Shown here: positions 24,282 through 31,787 of the stretch, piece after piece
Layout of the letters: each line of letters opens with the position of its first letter
Numbering within the stretch: the first letter of the stretch is position 1
DNA from: Actinomadura physcomitrii
GTDB lineage: Bacteria > Actinomycetota > Actinomycetes > Streptosporangiales > Streptosporangiaceae
DNA length: 64,000 nucleotides
Assembly: GCF_008923205.2 (NCBI RefSeq)
Contig: NZ_WBMS02000030.1
Location: 47,912 to 111,911 of the forward strand
Direction of reading: 5' to 3'
Notes under the pieces: model-generated
Databases searched by the model: none
Seen by the model: the letters and a program-made list of their open reading frames with translations, nothing else
What the model was told of the DNA's origin: nothing
Position numbers and translations under genes: made by a program

Positions 24282-24472
24282 TCACCGGGCGGCTATGTGC
24301 GCGGGGACGGGAATGCCCGGGGTGAGGGCCGGGTCGGGGACCGGGGCGCCGAACGCCTGCCGGACGGGATCAGGCCGGCGTCGAGGATGCCGTAGAGGGC
24401 GGCGCGGTCGGGCGTGGAGCGTTCCGGGTAGCGGCCGAGGCTGGTGCGGGGCGTGGCGGAAAGCGGCTTCAT
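24282..24472 (-). pseudogene. Pyridoxamine 5'-phosphate oxidase-family gene with large internal deletion
   Basis: On the minus strand an ATG at 24472 begins MKPLSATPRTSLGRYPERST then DRAALYGILDAGLIP, the typical N-terminus of flavin/PNPOx-like proteins (usually LSPTPRTTLGR..ER...DR..LYA.LD). About 35 residues in, similarity jumps in another frame to FGAPVPDPALTPGIPVPAHI, the typical C-terminus of the same family, ending in TGA at 24282-24284. The roughly 130-residue flavin-binding core is missing. This is a scar of an internal deletion plus frameshift. The family is normally divergent from a PdxR/MocR regulator, which is still intact next door. Confidence 0.72.
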
Positions 24473-24493
24473 GCCCGTTTACGCTAGGACGCG

Positions 24494-24541
24494 AGTGGCC
24501 TGGTCAGTAGGGCCACTCGGATTGGAAAGCCAGAGGCCACT
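24494..24541 (+). promoter_or_regulatory. Predicted MocR/PdxR operator with three GGCCACT half-sites
   Basis: AGTGGCC (24494-24500) and GGCCACT (24511-24517) form a perfect 7-bp inverted repeat, and a third GGCCACT (24535-24541) lies 24 bp further on, directly before the TTG start of the regulator. Repeated half-sites in a divergent intergenic region are characteristic of MocR-type autoregulation. Confidence 0.6.
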
Positions 24542-25966
24542 TTGTCGATCGATCTGCCGCTCGGCGTTGACCGGGACGCCGCCGAGCCGATGAACGCCCA
24601 GCTCGTCGGGCAGTTGCGGGCGGCGATGCGGGAGGGGCGGCTGGCGGCGGGGGAGCGGCTGCCCGCGAGCCGGGCGCTGGCCGCGCTGCTGGGCGTCAGC
24701 CGGACGGTGGTGACGGAGGCGTACGAGCAGCTGTACGCGGAGGGGTGGCTGGAGGGCCGGCACGGGTCGGGGACGTACGTGACGGACGGCGTCGCGGCCG
24801 ACCCCGCACCGGTCCCCGAGCCGCCGCGCGGCCTGCCGGCGGGCACGCGCAGGCCCGCGCGGCCGGGAGAGATCGACCTGCGGCCGGGGATGGCGTGGGT
24901 CGGGGCGCTGGACACCCCGGCGTGGCGGCGGGCGTGGCGGCTCGCGGCGGGCATGCCGCCGCAGCAGCGGCAGGAGCCGCACGGGGTGCCGGAGCTGCGG
25001 GCGGCGCTGGCCGAGTACATCCGGCGCAGCCGCGGCGTGGTCTGCCCGGTCGACGGCCTGCTGATCACGCGCGGCGCGACGAACGGCCTGGATCTGCTGG
25101 CCGCGACGGTGCTGAGGCCGGGCGACCGGGTCGGCGTGGAGGAGCCGGGGTACCGGCGGGCGCGGGCGGTGCTGGCCGGGCGCGGCGCCGAGATCGTGCC
25201 GTGCCCGGTGGACGGGCACGGGCTGGTCGTCGACGGCCTGCCGGACGGCCTGCGCCTGGTGTACACGACCCCGTCGCACCAGTTCCCGATGGGCGGGGTG
25301 CTGCCGGTGCCGCGCCGGCAGGCGCTGCTGGCGTGGGCGCGGCGGACCGGCGCGCTGATCGCCGAGGACGACTACGACGGCGAGTTCCGCTACGACGTCG
25401 CGCCGCTGCCCGCCCTGTTCGGGCTGGACCCGGACGCCGTCGTCTACCTGGGCACGTCGGCGAAGATCCTCACCGCGGACATGGGCGTCGGCTGGCTGGT
25501 GGGCCGCCCCGACCTGGTGGCGGCGATCGCGCTGCGGCGCGAGGACCTGAACGACCGGACGGCGGCGGTCCCGCAGCACGCGCTCCGGCTGTTCCTCGAG
25601 CGCGGCGACCTGGACCGGCACGTCCGGCGGATGCGCGGGGAGTACGCGCGCCGCCGCGCGGTCGTGGTCCGGGCGCTGGACGGGCTGCGGCTGCGCGGCG
25701 ACACGGCCGGGCTGCACCTGGTCGTCGAGCTGCCGCACGCGGTGGCGGAGCGGGTCGCGCGGGACGCGGAGCACCGCGGCGTCCTGGTGGACCCGCTGGA
25801 ACGCCACCACGCGGGGCCCCGGTCGTCCGGCGGGCTCGTCATCGGCTACGGCTCGGCGGGCAGCCCCGCCGAGCTGCGGGCGGGGTGCGCGATCGTCCGC
25901 GAGCTGGCGGCCGAGGCGGAGCCGGCGGCGGAATCCGGGCAGGACGCGGCCGGCGCCTCGCCCTGA
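24542..25966 (+). CDS. MocR/PdxR-type GntR regulator with aminotransferase-like domain
   Basis: A 474-residue regulator with a TTG start at 24542 (AGAGG at 24532-24536). The N-terminal GntR winged HTH covers residues about 10-80 (PMNAQLVGQLRAAMREGRL, LPASRALAALLGVSRTVVTE). The C-terminal fold-type I aminotransferase domain covers about 115-465: LLITRGATNGLDLLA, YTTPSHQFPMGGVLP, AEDDYDGEFRYD, and the PLP lysine in YLGTSAKILTADMGVGW. Family members sense PLP or other aminoacyl ligands. Its usual divergent target, the PNPOx-like gene at 24282-24472, is destroyed, so it is now an orphan that may only autoregulate through the GGCCACT repeats or act elsewhere. Confidence 0.9.
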   Translation: MSIDLPLGVDRDAAEPMNAQLVGQLRAAMREGRLAAGERLPASRALAALLGVSRTVVTEAYEQLYAEGWLEGRHGSGTYVTDGVAADPAPVPEPPRGLPAGTRRPARPGEIDLRPGMAWVGALDTPAWRRAWRLAAGMPPQQRQEPHGVPELRAALAEYIRRSRGVVCPVDGLLITRGATNGLDLLAATVLRPGDRVGVEEPGYRRARAVLAGRGAEIVPCPVDGHGLVVDGLPDGLRLVYTTPSHQFPMGGVLPVPRRQALLAWARRTGALIAEDDYDGEFRYDVAPLPALFGLDPDAVVYLGTSAKILTADMGVGWLVGRPDLVAAIALRREDLNDRTAAVPQHALRLFLERGDLDRHVRRMRGEYARRRAVVVRALDGLRLRGDTAGLHLVVELPHAVAERVARDAEHRGVLVDPLERHHAGPRSSGGLVIGYGSAGSPAELRAGCAIVRELAAEAEPAAESGQDAAGASP

Positions 25967-26011
25967 GCCGGGCGGCACAGGGGGAGCAGGCGCCGGAAGC
26001 CGTCGCCGGGG

Positions 26012-26779
26012 CTAGTTTGACAGCGCCGGAGAACCGACCGGGACCGGATCGCCCTGCGGCGGCGGATGGTCCGGGTTCGACTGGGGGGCGGGCAGCGGCG
26101 CCGTCCGCGGCGGGCGCGCCGGCTCGGCCGGCTCCCCCCGCACGGGCTCGTGGGCCCGGGACGGGCGGGCCAGCAGCAGCGACGCGGCCGGCGGCTCGCC
26201 GATCGGCGTCCGGGGCGCGGGGATCGGCGCGACCGGGGTGTCGGGGCCGGTGATGCGGCGGATGTCGATGCCGCCGGGGTCGGGACGCTCGGCCAGCGGC
26301 ACCTGCGAGCCGCCGAAGTGGCCGCCGCGCGCCCAGTCCCGCCGGGACCGCAGCGCGTGGTACGACTGCGGCGACGGCAGCGGAGGACCGGCGGGCCAGC
26401 GGCGGGCGACGCCCCAGGTGTCCAGCCACGCCACGATCGCCTCCACGCCGATCAGCAGCGCGCCGGTGAACGGCACCCGCGACTGGCCGACCACCAGGAT
26501 CTGCACGCAGGCGCGGCCCTCGCGGCCGGCCGGCGCCCCGAGCGCGAGGGCCGCCCGGGTGGCGGGCACGAGCTGGACGACGTCCCCGGAGCCGGGGTGC
26601 CAGACCAGGTGCGGCGGCCGTTCCTCCTTGATCAGGTCGGCGGCCGCCGAGCGCGCCGAGACGCTGCGGGGATCGCACTCACCGGACAGCCATACGGCAC
26701 GGGGCGCACCTCCCCGTAGCGCTCCACCGTCCTGTCGTGCCGGCATGCGGCCGGCTCCCGGCAGCCATGCGTCTGCCAC
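26012..26779 (-). CDS. Amidase_2-fold-like protein of unknown activity
   Basis: A 255-residue protein from a GTG at 26779 with a GGGGGG stretch about 9 nt upstream. The first 170 residues resemble N-acetylmuramoyl-L-alanine amidase/endolysin domains: RPPHLVWHPGSGDVVQLVP, CVQILVVGQ, LDTWGVARRWPAG, and GGHFGGSQVPLAERPDPGGIDI, where amidases have GH..vP...H.DPG. Several His ligands of zinc amidases are changed (HFGGSQVP, ERPDPG), so catalysis is doubtful. The C-terminal 80 residues are Pro/Arg-rich and likely disordered. No signal peptide is visible, so it is probably cytoplasmic. Homologues are common but uncharacterised in actinomycetes as far as I recall. Confidence 0.6.
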   Translation of the reverse strand: MADAWLPGAGRMPARQDGGALRGGAPRAVWLSGECDPRSVSARSAAADLIKEERPPHLVWHPGSGDVVQLVPATRAALALGAPAGREGRACVQILVVGQSRVPFTGALLIGVEAIVAWLDTWGVARRWPAGPPLPSPQSYHALRSRRDWARGGHFGGSQVPLAERPDPGGIDIRRITGPDTPVAPIPAPRTPIGEPPAASLLLARPSRAHEPVRGEPAEPARPPRTAPLPAPQSNPDHPPPQGDPVPVGSPALSN

Positions 26780-27202
26780 GGTTGCGTCCCCCCAATCGGG
26801 CGGTCTAGCCCCGAATGGTCTAGTCCTCTTCTCTTAGCCCAGCAGGACCCATGAGTCCAGCTTGCCGCCACGGGCCGGGAACAAAAGGCCGGCGTTCCGA
26901 CCGCGGCGAAGCCCACTCTTCGCGGCAGTCGAAGCGAAGGCGTACCCAGGCCGTCTTCCGAATCCACCCGTGCAAACCCGTTTTCTCCGCAAGTTTCAGG
27001 CTCTCGGAGGTTTAACGGCATATCGGACATCATCGTCGCAGGTCACCACCGTGATGGGGGTCCGGTTTACCGCCTCTGGGCGGTGTCCGGATGTGGCCGA
27101 GGGGTTACCGAGCGCACAAACCGGGCCCCTGGGCCGCCCCGGAACCCGCATGCCGGGGGTCGGCCGCACGGCCCGCACCGGGCCGCGTTCTAATGGTGCG
27201 TC
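26780..27202. other. Gene-free divergent intergenic region
   Basis: About 420 bases between the amidase-like gene (minus) and the phosphotransferase gene (plus). GC content drops near 26820-27060. Both promoters must lie here. No hairpin, riboswitch or short gene is convincing. Confidence 0.4.
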
Positions 27203-28288
27203 ATGACCGTTGACGCTGACCTTCCGGCCGGGGTGCCCGGCATCGACGTCCCCCGCCTCGCGGACTGGCTGGCCCGCGAACTGCCCGGCGCCGGCCGCAT
27301 CGGCGCGGTCGACCTGATCGCGGGCGGCCGCTCCAACCTGACCTACGGCATCACGCTCGCCGGGGGCCGCCGGATCGTGCTGCGCCGGCCGCCGCTCGGG
27401 CACGTGCTGCCGACCGCGCACGACATGGGCCGCGAGTACCGGGTGCTGACCGCGCTCGGCGACGCCACCGCCGTCCCCGTCCCGCGCACCCTCGCCTTCT
27501 GCGACGACGAGGACGTCATCGGCGCCCGCTTCTACCTCATGGACTTCGTCGACGGCCGCGTCCTGCGCACCCGCGAGGACGCGGGCGACCTCACCGCCGA
27601 GCAGGCGCGCGGCCTCAGCGAGGCCCTCGCCGCCGCGCTCGCCGCGATCCACACCGTGGACGTGAAGGCCGCCGGCCTGGCGGACTTCGGCCGCCCCGGC
27701 GGCTACATGGCACGCCAGCTCAAGCGCTGGGGCAAGCAGTGGGACGGCTCGCAGGAGGCGATCAAGGCCACCGGCAACACCCACGACCTCCCCGAGTACG
27801 ACCGGCTCGTGGCGCGGCTCGCCGAGCGGCTGCCCGCCGACGCCCCCGCCCGGCTCGTCCACGGCGACTTCCGGCTCGACAACGCCCTCGCCCGGCTGGA
27901 GCCCCGGCCCGAGATCGCCGCCGTCGTCGACTGGGAGATGTCCACGCTCGGCGACCCGCTGTCCGACCTCGGCCTCACCCTCGTCTACTGGGCCGAGGCG
28001 GCCGACGCCGAGCAGCTCCCCGTCGGCGCCACGATCACCGCCGCGCCCGGCTTCTTCACCCGCCGCGAGTTCACCGAGCGGTATGCCGAGCTGACCGGCT
28101 TCGACCTCGCCGACCTCGACTTCTACGTCGCGTTCGCGTGCTTCAAGCTCGCCGTCATCCTGGAGGGCATCCACGCCCGCTTCCTGCAGAACGCGACCGT
28201 CGGCGAGGGCTTCGACCAGATCGGCGCCGCGGTCCCGCTCCTGCTCGGCCGCGCCCACGCCGTCCTCGACGCCGGCTCGCCCTGGTAG
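27203..28288 (+). CDS. Phosphotransferase-family (APH-like) protein, ACAD10-type
   Basis: A 361-residue kinase-fold protein of the aminoglycoside phosphotransferase superfamily. Motifs: GGRSNLTYGITLAGGRRIVLRRPP (nucleotide-binding loop and Lys/Arg strand), REYRVLTAL (alphaC Glu), the catalytic loop LVHGDFRLDNALA and the metal-binding DWEMSTLGDPLSDLG. This RRPP and DWEMST pattern is typical of the subgroup related to human ACAD10 N-terminal domains, often encoded near acyl-CoA dehydrogenases and thought to phosphorylate hydroxy-fatty acyl substrates. No acyl-CoA dehydrogenase is adjacent. It is unlikely to be an antibiotic-resistance enzyme. No strong ribosome-binding site precedes the ATG. 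Confidence 0.85.
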   Translation: MTVDADLPAGVPGIDVPRLADWLARELPGAGRIGAVDLIAGGRSNLTYGITLAGGRRIVLRRPPLGHVLPTAHDMGREYRVLTALGDATAVPVPRTLAFCDDEDVIGARFYLMDFVDGRVLRTREDAGDLTAEQARGLSEALAAALAAIHTVDVKAAGLADFGRPGGYMARQLKRWGKQWDGSQEAIKATGNTHDLPEYDRLVARLAERLPADAPARLVHGDFRLDNALARLEPRPEIAAVVDWEMSTLGDPLSDLGLTLVYWAEAADAEQLPVGATITAAPGFFTRREFTERYAELTGFDLADLDFYVAFACFKLAVILEGIHARFLQNATVGEGFDQIGAAVPLLLGRAHAVLDAGSPW

Positions 28289-28309
28289 CCGCCGCGCGGG
28301 CGGGACGCG

Positions 28310-29800
28310 TCAGCAGTACCCGACGGACGCGGACCCGCCCGGGGCGAACGAGACGGAACCGTTCTTCGACCCCCAGCACAGGCCGTTCGTCCGCGACACG
28401 GTCACCCCGGCGCTCTGGCCGGCCGACAGGTGGCCCGACCCGTGCGCGCTCAGCTCGCCCGACGTGCCCGTGACGCGCCAGTTCACCGGCCCGCCGACGG
28501 CCCGGACGGTGACCGTGCAGGAGTCGTCCACGTGCATGTCGCACCCGCTGACCGCCAGGTGGCCCGCGCGGGGCGGCGGGGGCGCCTGCGAGGTCGGCGC
28601 GGACGGCGGCCTGGTCGTCGGCGACTTCGACGGGGACTTGGACGGCGACGGCGAGTCCGACGGGGACTTCGACGGCGACGGCGACGTGGACGACACCGTC
28701 GGGCTCGGGTCGGTGGGCATCGGCTCGGTCGGCACGCCCGGGTCGCCCGGGTCGCCCGACTCGCCGCCCGGGCCGGACGCGGACGACGACGGCTTGGCCC
28801 CCGTGACCGGCGACGACTCGCCGCCGAACGCCGTCATCGCCCCGGCCAGCACCACGACGGCCGCGACGGCCGCCGCGGCCGCCCCGATGATCGGGCCGCG
28901 CCGCCGCCCGCCGGTGCCGCGGTCCTTCGCCCGCGCCGGCGTCGGCTCGTAGGGCAGCGGCCAGCCGTACTCGTCGAACGGCTCCGTCCACGCCGCGATG
29001 GCGCGCCGGTTCCCGGCCCGGTCCTCGGCCGTCGCCGCCGTCAGCACGTCCAGCCGCAGGTCGGCGGGGATCGCCGCGATCGGCAGCACCGACAGCAGCC
29101 GGTCCGCGGGCAGCGCCGGGGTGCCCAGCTCCGCGCACACCGGGCAGCTCGCCACGTGCCGGACCAGCGACGCCGCCGTCTGCGGCGCCAGCGGCCACGA
29201 CTCGGTCAGCGCAGAGACGCTCGGACAGTCCTTCCAGTGGTTCTGCGCGATCAGCGCCGCCCGGATCGCCGCGTCCAGCCCGATCCGGGACCGCTCCACG
29301 AGCTCGAGGGTCTCCTCCAGCGGCATGCCGAACACGCCGGACAGATCCACCTCGTCCAGCTCGTGCCGGACGGACAGGTCGATCGCCTCGCGCTGCCGGC
29401 CGCTGAGCGCGGCGAGCGCGCTGTGCGCGAGCAGCCGGCGCTCCTCGCGGCGGGCGAGCTGCTCGGCGGACAGGTCGTCCTCGGCCTCCGGCGCCTCCTG
29501 CCCGAGGTGCCGGTTCGGGCTGTCGCGGCGCCGCATGCACTCCTTGCGGGCGATCGCGTACAGCCAGCCGCGCAGCCGGTCCGGCTCGCCGAGCCGCCCG
29601 GCGTGCTCCCGGGCCGCGATGACGCAGTTGCGCAGCGCCCCGGCGGCCTCGACGCGGTCGCGCAGCAGGCCGTGGCAGTAGTCGTAGAGGAAAGGAGCGT
29701 AGGCGTCGTACACCTCGGTCAGCGCGATGACGTCCCCGGCCCGCAGCGACTCCGCCAGCCTCAGGTCGTCGTTGCGCGCGGACCCCGGCTCACCGGCCAC
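28310..29800 (-). CDS. Membrane-anchored ECF-type sigma factor with zinc-finger and extracellular domain, copy 1
   Basis: A 496-residue fusion starting at the GTG 29800 (GGAGGG 5 nt upstream; longer frames are unlikely). Order: sigma region 2 (about residues 10-85, TEVYDAYAPFLYDYCHGL, LRGWLYAIARKECMRR); sigma region 4 (about 115-185, SGRQREAIDLSVRH); an anti-sigma-like zinc motif HVASCPVC near 215; a single transmembrane helix at about 303-323; a Ser/Pro/Lys-rich stalk with SPSKSPS repeats; and a roughly 85-residue extracellular beta domain with several Cys (SGCDMHVDDSC, GLCWGSKNG). This resembles ECF groups with C-terminal extensions in actinobacteria. It probably transmits an envelope or external signal straight to transcription. 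A paralogue follows upstream. Confidence 0.85.
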   Translation of the reverse strand: MAGEPGSARNDDLRLAESLRAGDVIALTEVYDAYAPFLYDYCHGLLRDRVEAAGALRNCVIAAREHAGRLGEPDRLRGWLYAIARKECMRRRDSPNRHLGQEAPEAEDDLSAEQLARREERRLLAHSALAALSGRQREAIDLSVRHELDEVDLSGVFGMPLEETLELVERSRIGLDAAIRAALIAQNHWKDCPSVSALTESWPLAPQTAASLVRHVASCPVCAELGTPALPADRLLSVLPIAAIPADLRLDVLTAATAEDRAGNRRAIAAWTEPFDEYGWPLPYEPTPARAKDRGTGGRRRGPIIGAAAAAVAAVVVLAGAMTAFGGESSPVTGAKPSSSASGPGGESGDPGDPGVPTEPMPTDPSPTVSSTSPSPSKSPSDSPSPSKSPSKSPTTRPPSAPTSQAPPPPRAGHLAVSGCDMHVDDSCTVTVRAVGGPVNWRVTGTSGELSAHGSGHLSAGQSAGVTVSRTNGLCWGSKNGSVSFAPGGSASVGYC

Positions 29801-30013
29801 GGGAACCCTCCAGTTTAAATCGGTGTTGTCGAACGTGCCCCCGGTGAGCGCCGGCGCCGTGGCGCCTGCAGGCGCGCTCTGGTTGCCCGATCTTGCCACC
29901 AACTTGCTGGAATTTCTCCCATTGGTCCGAATTTTGTGACCAAGACGGTACGCGCCGTGGCCGTATCGCCTTGCGGAACAGCGGCTACGCGAAAGAATGT
30001 GATGTGGGTCTCA

Positions 30014-31522
30014 CTAGCCGGTCGGGCTGCCCTGGCCGTCCGGCGGAGCGCAGGTCCAGCTGACGGAGGCCGCCCCGTTGGGCGAGAAGGAGACCGTCCC
30101 GCTGTCCGATGCGGTGCAGTCGTCCGACAAGGAGACGGTGACGGTCGCCGAGCCGCCGCTGGCGAGCGTGCCGCCGCCGCCCGCGCTGATCAGAGGTGAC
30201 GACGTGCCCGTGACGGACCAGCTGACGGTCCCGCCGACCGCGCGCACGGTCACGGAGCATTCGCCGCCGGCACCGGAGATGCTGCACCCGGTCACCGACA
30301 GGGTGCCCCTGGTGGGCTTGCTGTGGGTGGGGCTCGGCTTGGACGAGTGGGACGCGCGGCTTCGGGTGTGCGTCGGCGTGGGCGTCGCCGAGGTGTGCGT
30401 CGGCGTCGGGGTCGGGGACGTGCTGGTCGGTGTCGGCGCGGGCGAGTCCGAGGGCTCCGGCGAGGTCGTCGACTCCGACGGGTCCGGCACCGACGACGAC
30501 CCGGACGGCGTGGACTGCGCGCTCGTGTTCCCCGACGACCCGCCCGGCATCAGGAAGAACGCCCCCGCGACGATCAGGACGACCGCCGCCGCGGCGGCGA
30601 GCGCCGGCCACAGGGCGCGCGGCGCGCCGCGCCGGCGCGGCTCCGCGTGCCCCTGCCCGGGGTGCTCCGGCCAGCCCCACGCGTCGAACGGCCCGGCGCG
30701 GTGCGCGATGGCGGCGAGGTCGGCGGCCAGCGCCGCGTCCGTCGCGGTCGCCATGACGTGCCCGCGCAGGTCCGTCGGCGTCAGCGCGACCGGCAGGACG
30801 TTCAGCAGCCGCGCCGCGGACACGTTCCGCTCGCGCCGCGCGGAGCAGACCCCGCACTCCTGGATGTGGTGGACGAGCCGGCGGACGGCGGGCGGCGGCA
30901 GCGGCCACTCCCCGTCCGGGGCGAGGCCGGCGACCTCCGGGCAGTCGTCGCGCCCGGAGTGCGCGATGTGGGCGGCGGCGAGCGCGTCGTCGAGCCGGGC
31001 GAGGGCGGTGCCGGTCAGGTCGGTGGCCTCCTGCGCGTCCAGGCCGAGGACGGCGCCGATGTCCGCCGCGTCCAGGCCGTGCCGCAGCATGAGGTCGAGC
31101 GCCTCGCGCTCGCGGCCCCGCAGCCCCGACAGCGCGCCGTGCACCAGCCGGCGCGCCTCCAGCCGCCGGGTGAGCTCCTCGCCGTCCAGGAAGCCGTCCC
31201 CGACCTCGGGCGCCTCGTGGCGTTCGGTGGGCCGGTCGGGGTCGCGCAGCCGCCGCATGCACTCGTTGCGGGCCAGCGCGTACAGCCAGCCGCGGAACCG
31301 CTCGGGCTCCCGCAGCACCGACACCTGCGCGTACGCGGCTACGAGGGCGTCGTGCAGGGCGCCCGCGGCGGGCTCCTGGTCGCGCAGCAGCGCGTGGCAG
31401 TAGTCGTACAGGCGGGCCGCGTAGCGATCCATCACCTGGATGAGGGCGCCGGGGTCGCCGGCCGCCAGCTCCCGCGCGAGACGTTCGTCGTCCGCGCGGT
31501 CGAGGGTGGGCCAACTGGACAC
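30014..31522 (-). CDS. Membrane-anchored ECF-type sigma factor with zinc-finger and extracellular domain, copy 2
   Basis: A 502-residue paralogue of the gene at 28310-29800, from a GTG at 31522 with GGAGG 5 nt upstream. The same modules occur at the same positions: sigma region 2 (MDRYAARLYDYCHALL, FRGWLYALARNECMRR), region 4 (RGREREALDLMLRHGLD), HHIQECGVC zinc motif near 220, transmembrane helix about 303-324 (ending GAFFLMPGG), a Thr/Pro/Ser stalk with TPTPTHT repeats, and an extracellular domain with GCSISGAGGECSV and SLSDDC. The stalk sequence differs (Thr-rich rather than SPSK), so the pair diverged a while ago. There is no separate anti-sigma gene, suggesting the C-terminal half regulates in cis, perhaps by proteolytic release. 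Confidence 0.85.
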   Translation of the reverse strand: MSSWPTLDRADDERLARELAAGDPGALIQVMDRYAARLYDYCHALLRDQEPAAGALHDALVAAYAQVSVLREPERFRGWLYALARNECMRRLRDPDRPTERHEAPEVGDGFLDGEELTRRLEARRLVHGALSGLRGREREALDLMLRHGLDAADIGAVLGLDAQEATDLTGTALARLDDALAAAHIAHSGRDDCPEVAGLAPDGEWPLPPPAVRRLVHHIQECGVCSARRERNVSAARLLNVLPVALTPTDLRGHVMATATDAALAADLAAIAHRAGPFDAWGWPEHPGQGHAEPRRRGAPRALWPALAAAAAVVLIVAGAFFLMPGGSSGNTSAQSTPSGSSSVPDPSESTTSPEPSDSPAPTPTSTSPTPTPTHTSATPTPTHTRSRASHSSKPSPTHSKPTRGTLSVTGCSISGAGGECSVTVRAVGGTVSWSVTGTSSPLISAGGGGTLASGGSATVTVSLSDDCTASDSGTVSFSPNGAASVSWTCAPPDGQGSPTG

Positions 31523-31671
31523 AGGGTCCTCCCGCGGGATCAGGGTGCTGCCTCTGGGGCGGTCCTCGTCCGCAGCGTCAGGGACGGGCTCAGGAAGTCA
31601 GGGGAGCGGTTCGCTCTCCCGGCCCGCGCTCCGGGCGGTTCCCCGTCGCGGGCCGGGGAGGGGAGAAGGTC

Positions 31672-31706
31672 GGAGGCCCGACGGCCCCGCTCCCCGTCGG
31701 GCCTCC
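31672..31706 (-). terminator. Terminator of the substrate-binding/VWA gene
   Basis: A perfect 13-bp stem (31672-31684 with 31694-31706) and a 9-nt loop lie 82 nt past the stop of the minus-strand gene at 31788-34100 and before the sigma-factor gene. Confidence 0.7.
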
Positions 31707-31787
31707 ACAAGAATGACGGTCGACCCCCGCGCCCGGTTGACGCCGATGCCGAGAAAATCCTCGGAACTACCGGGCGCGGTCGCAGCG

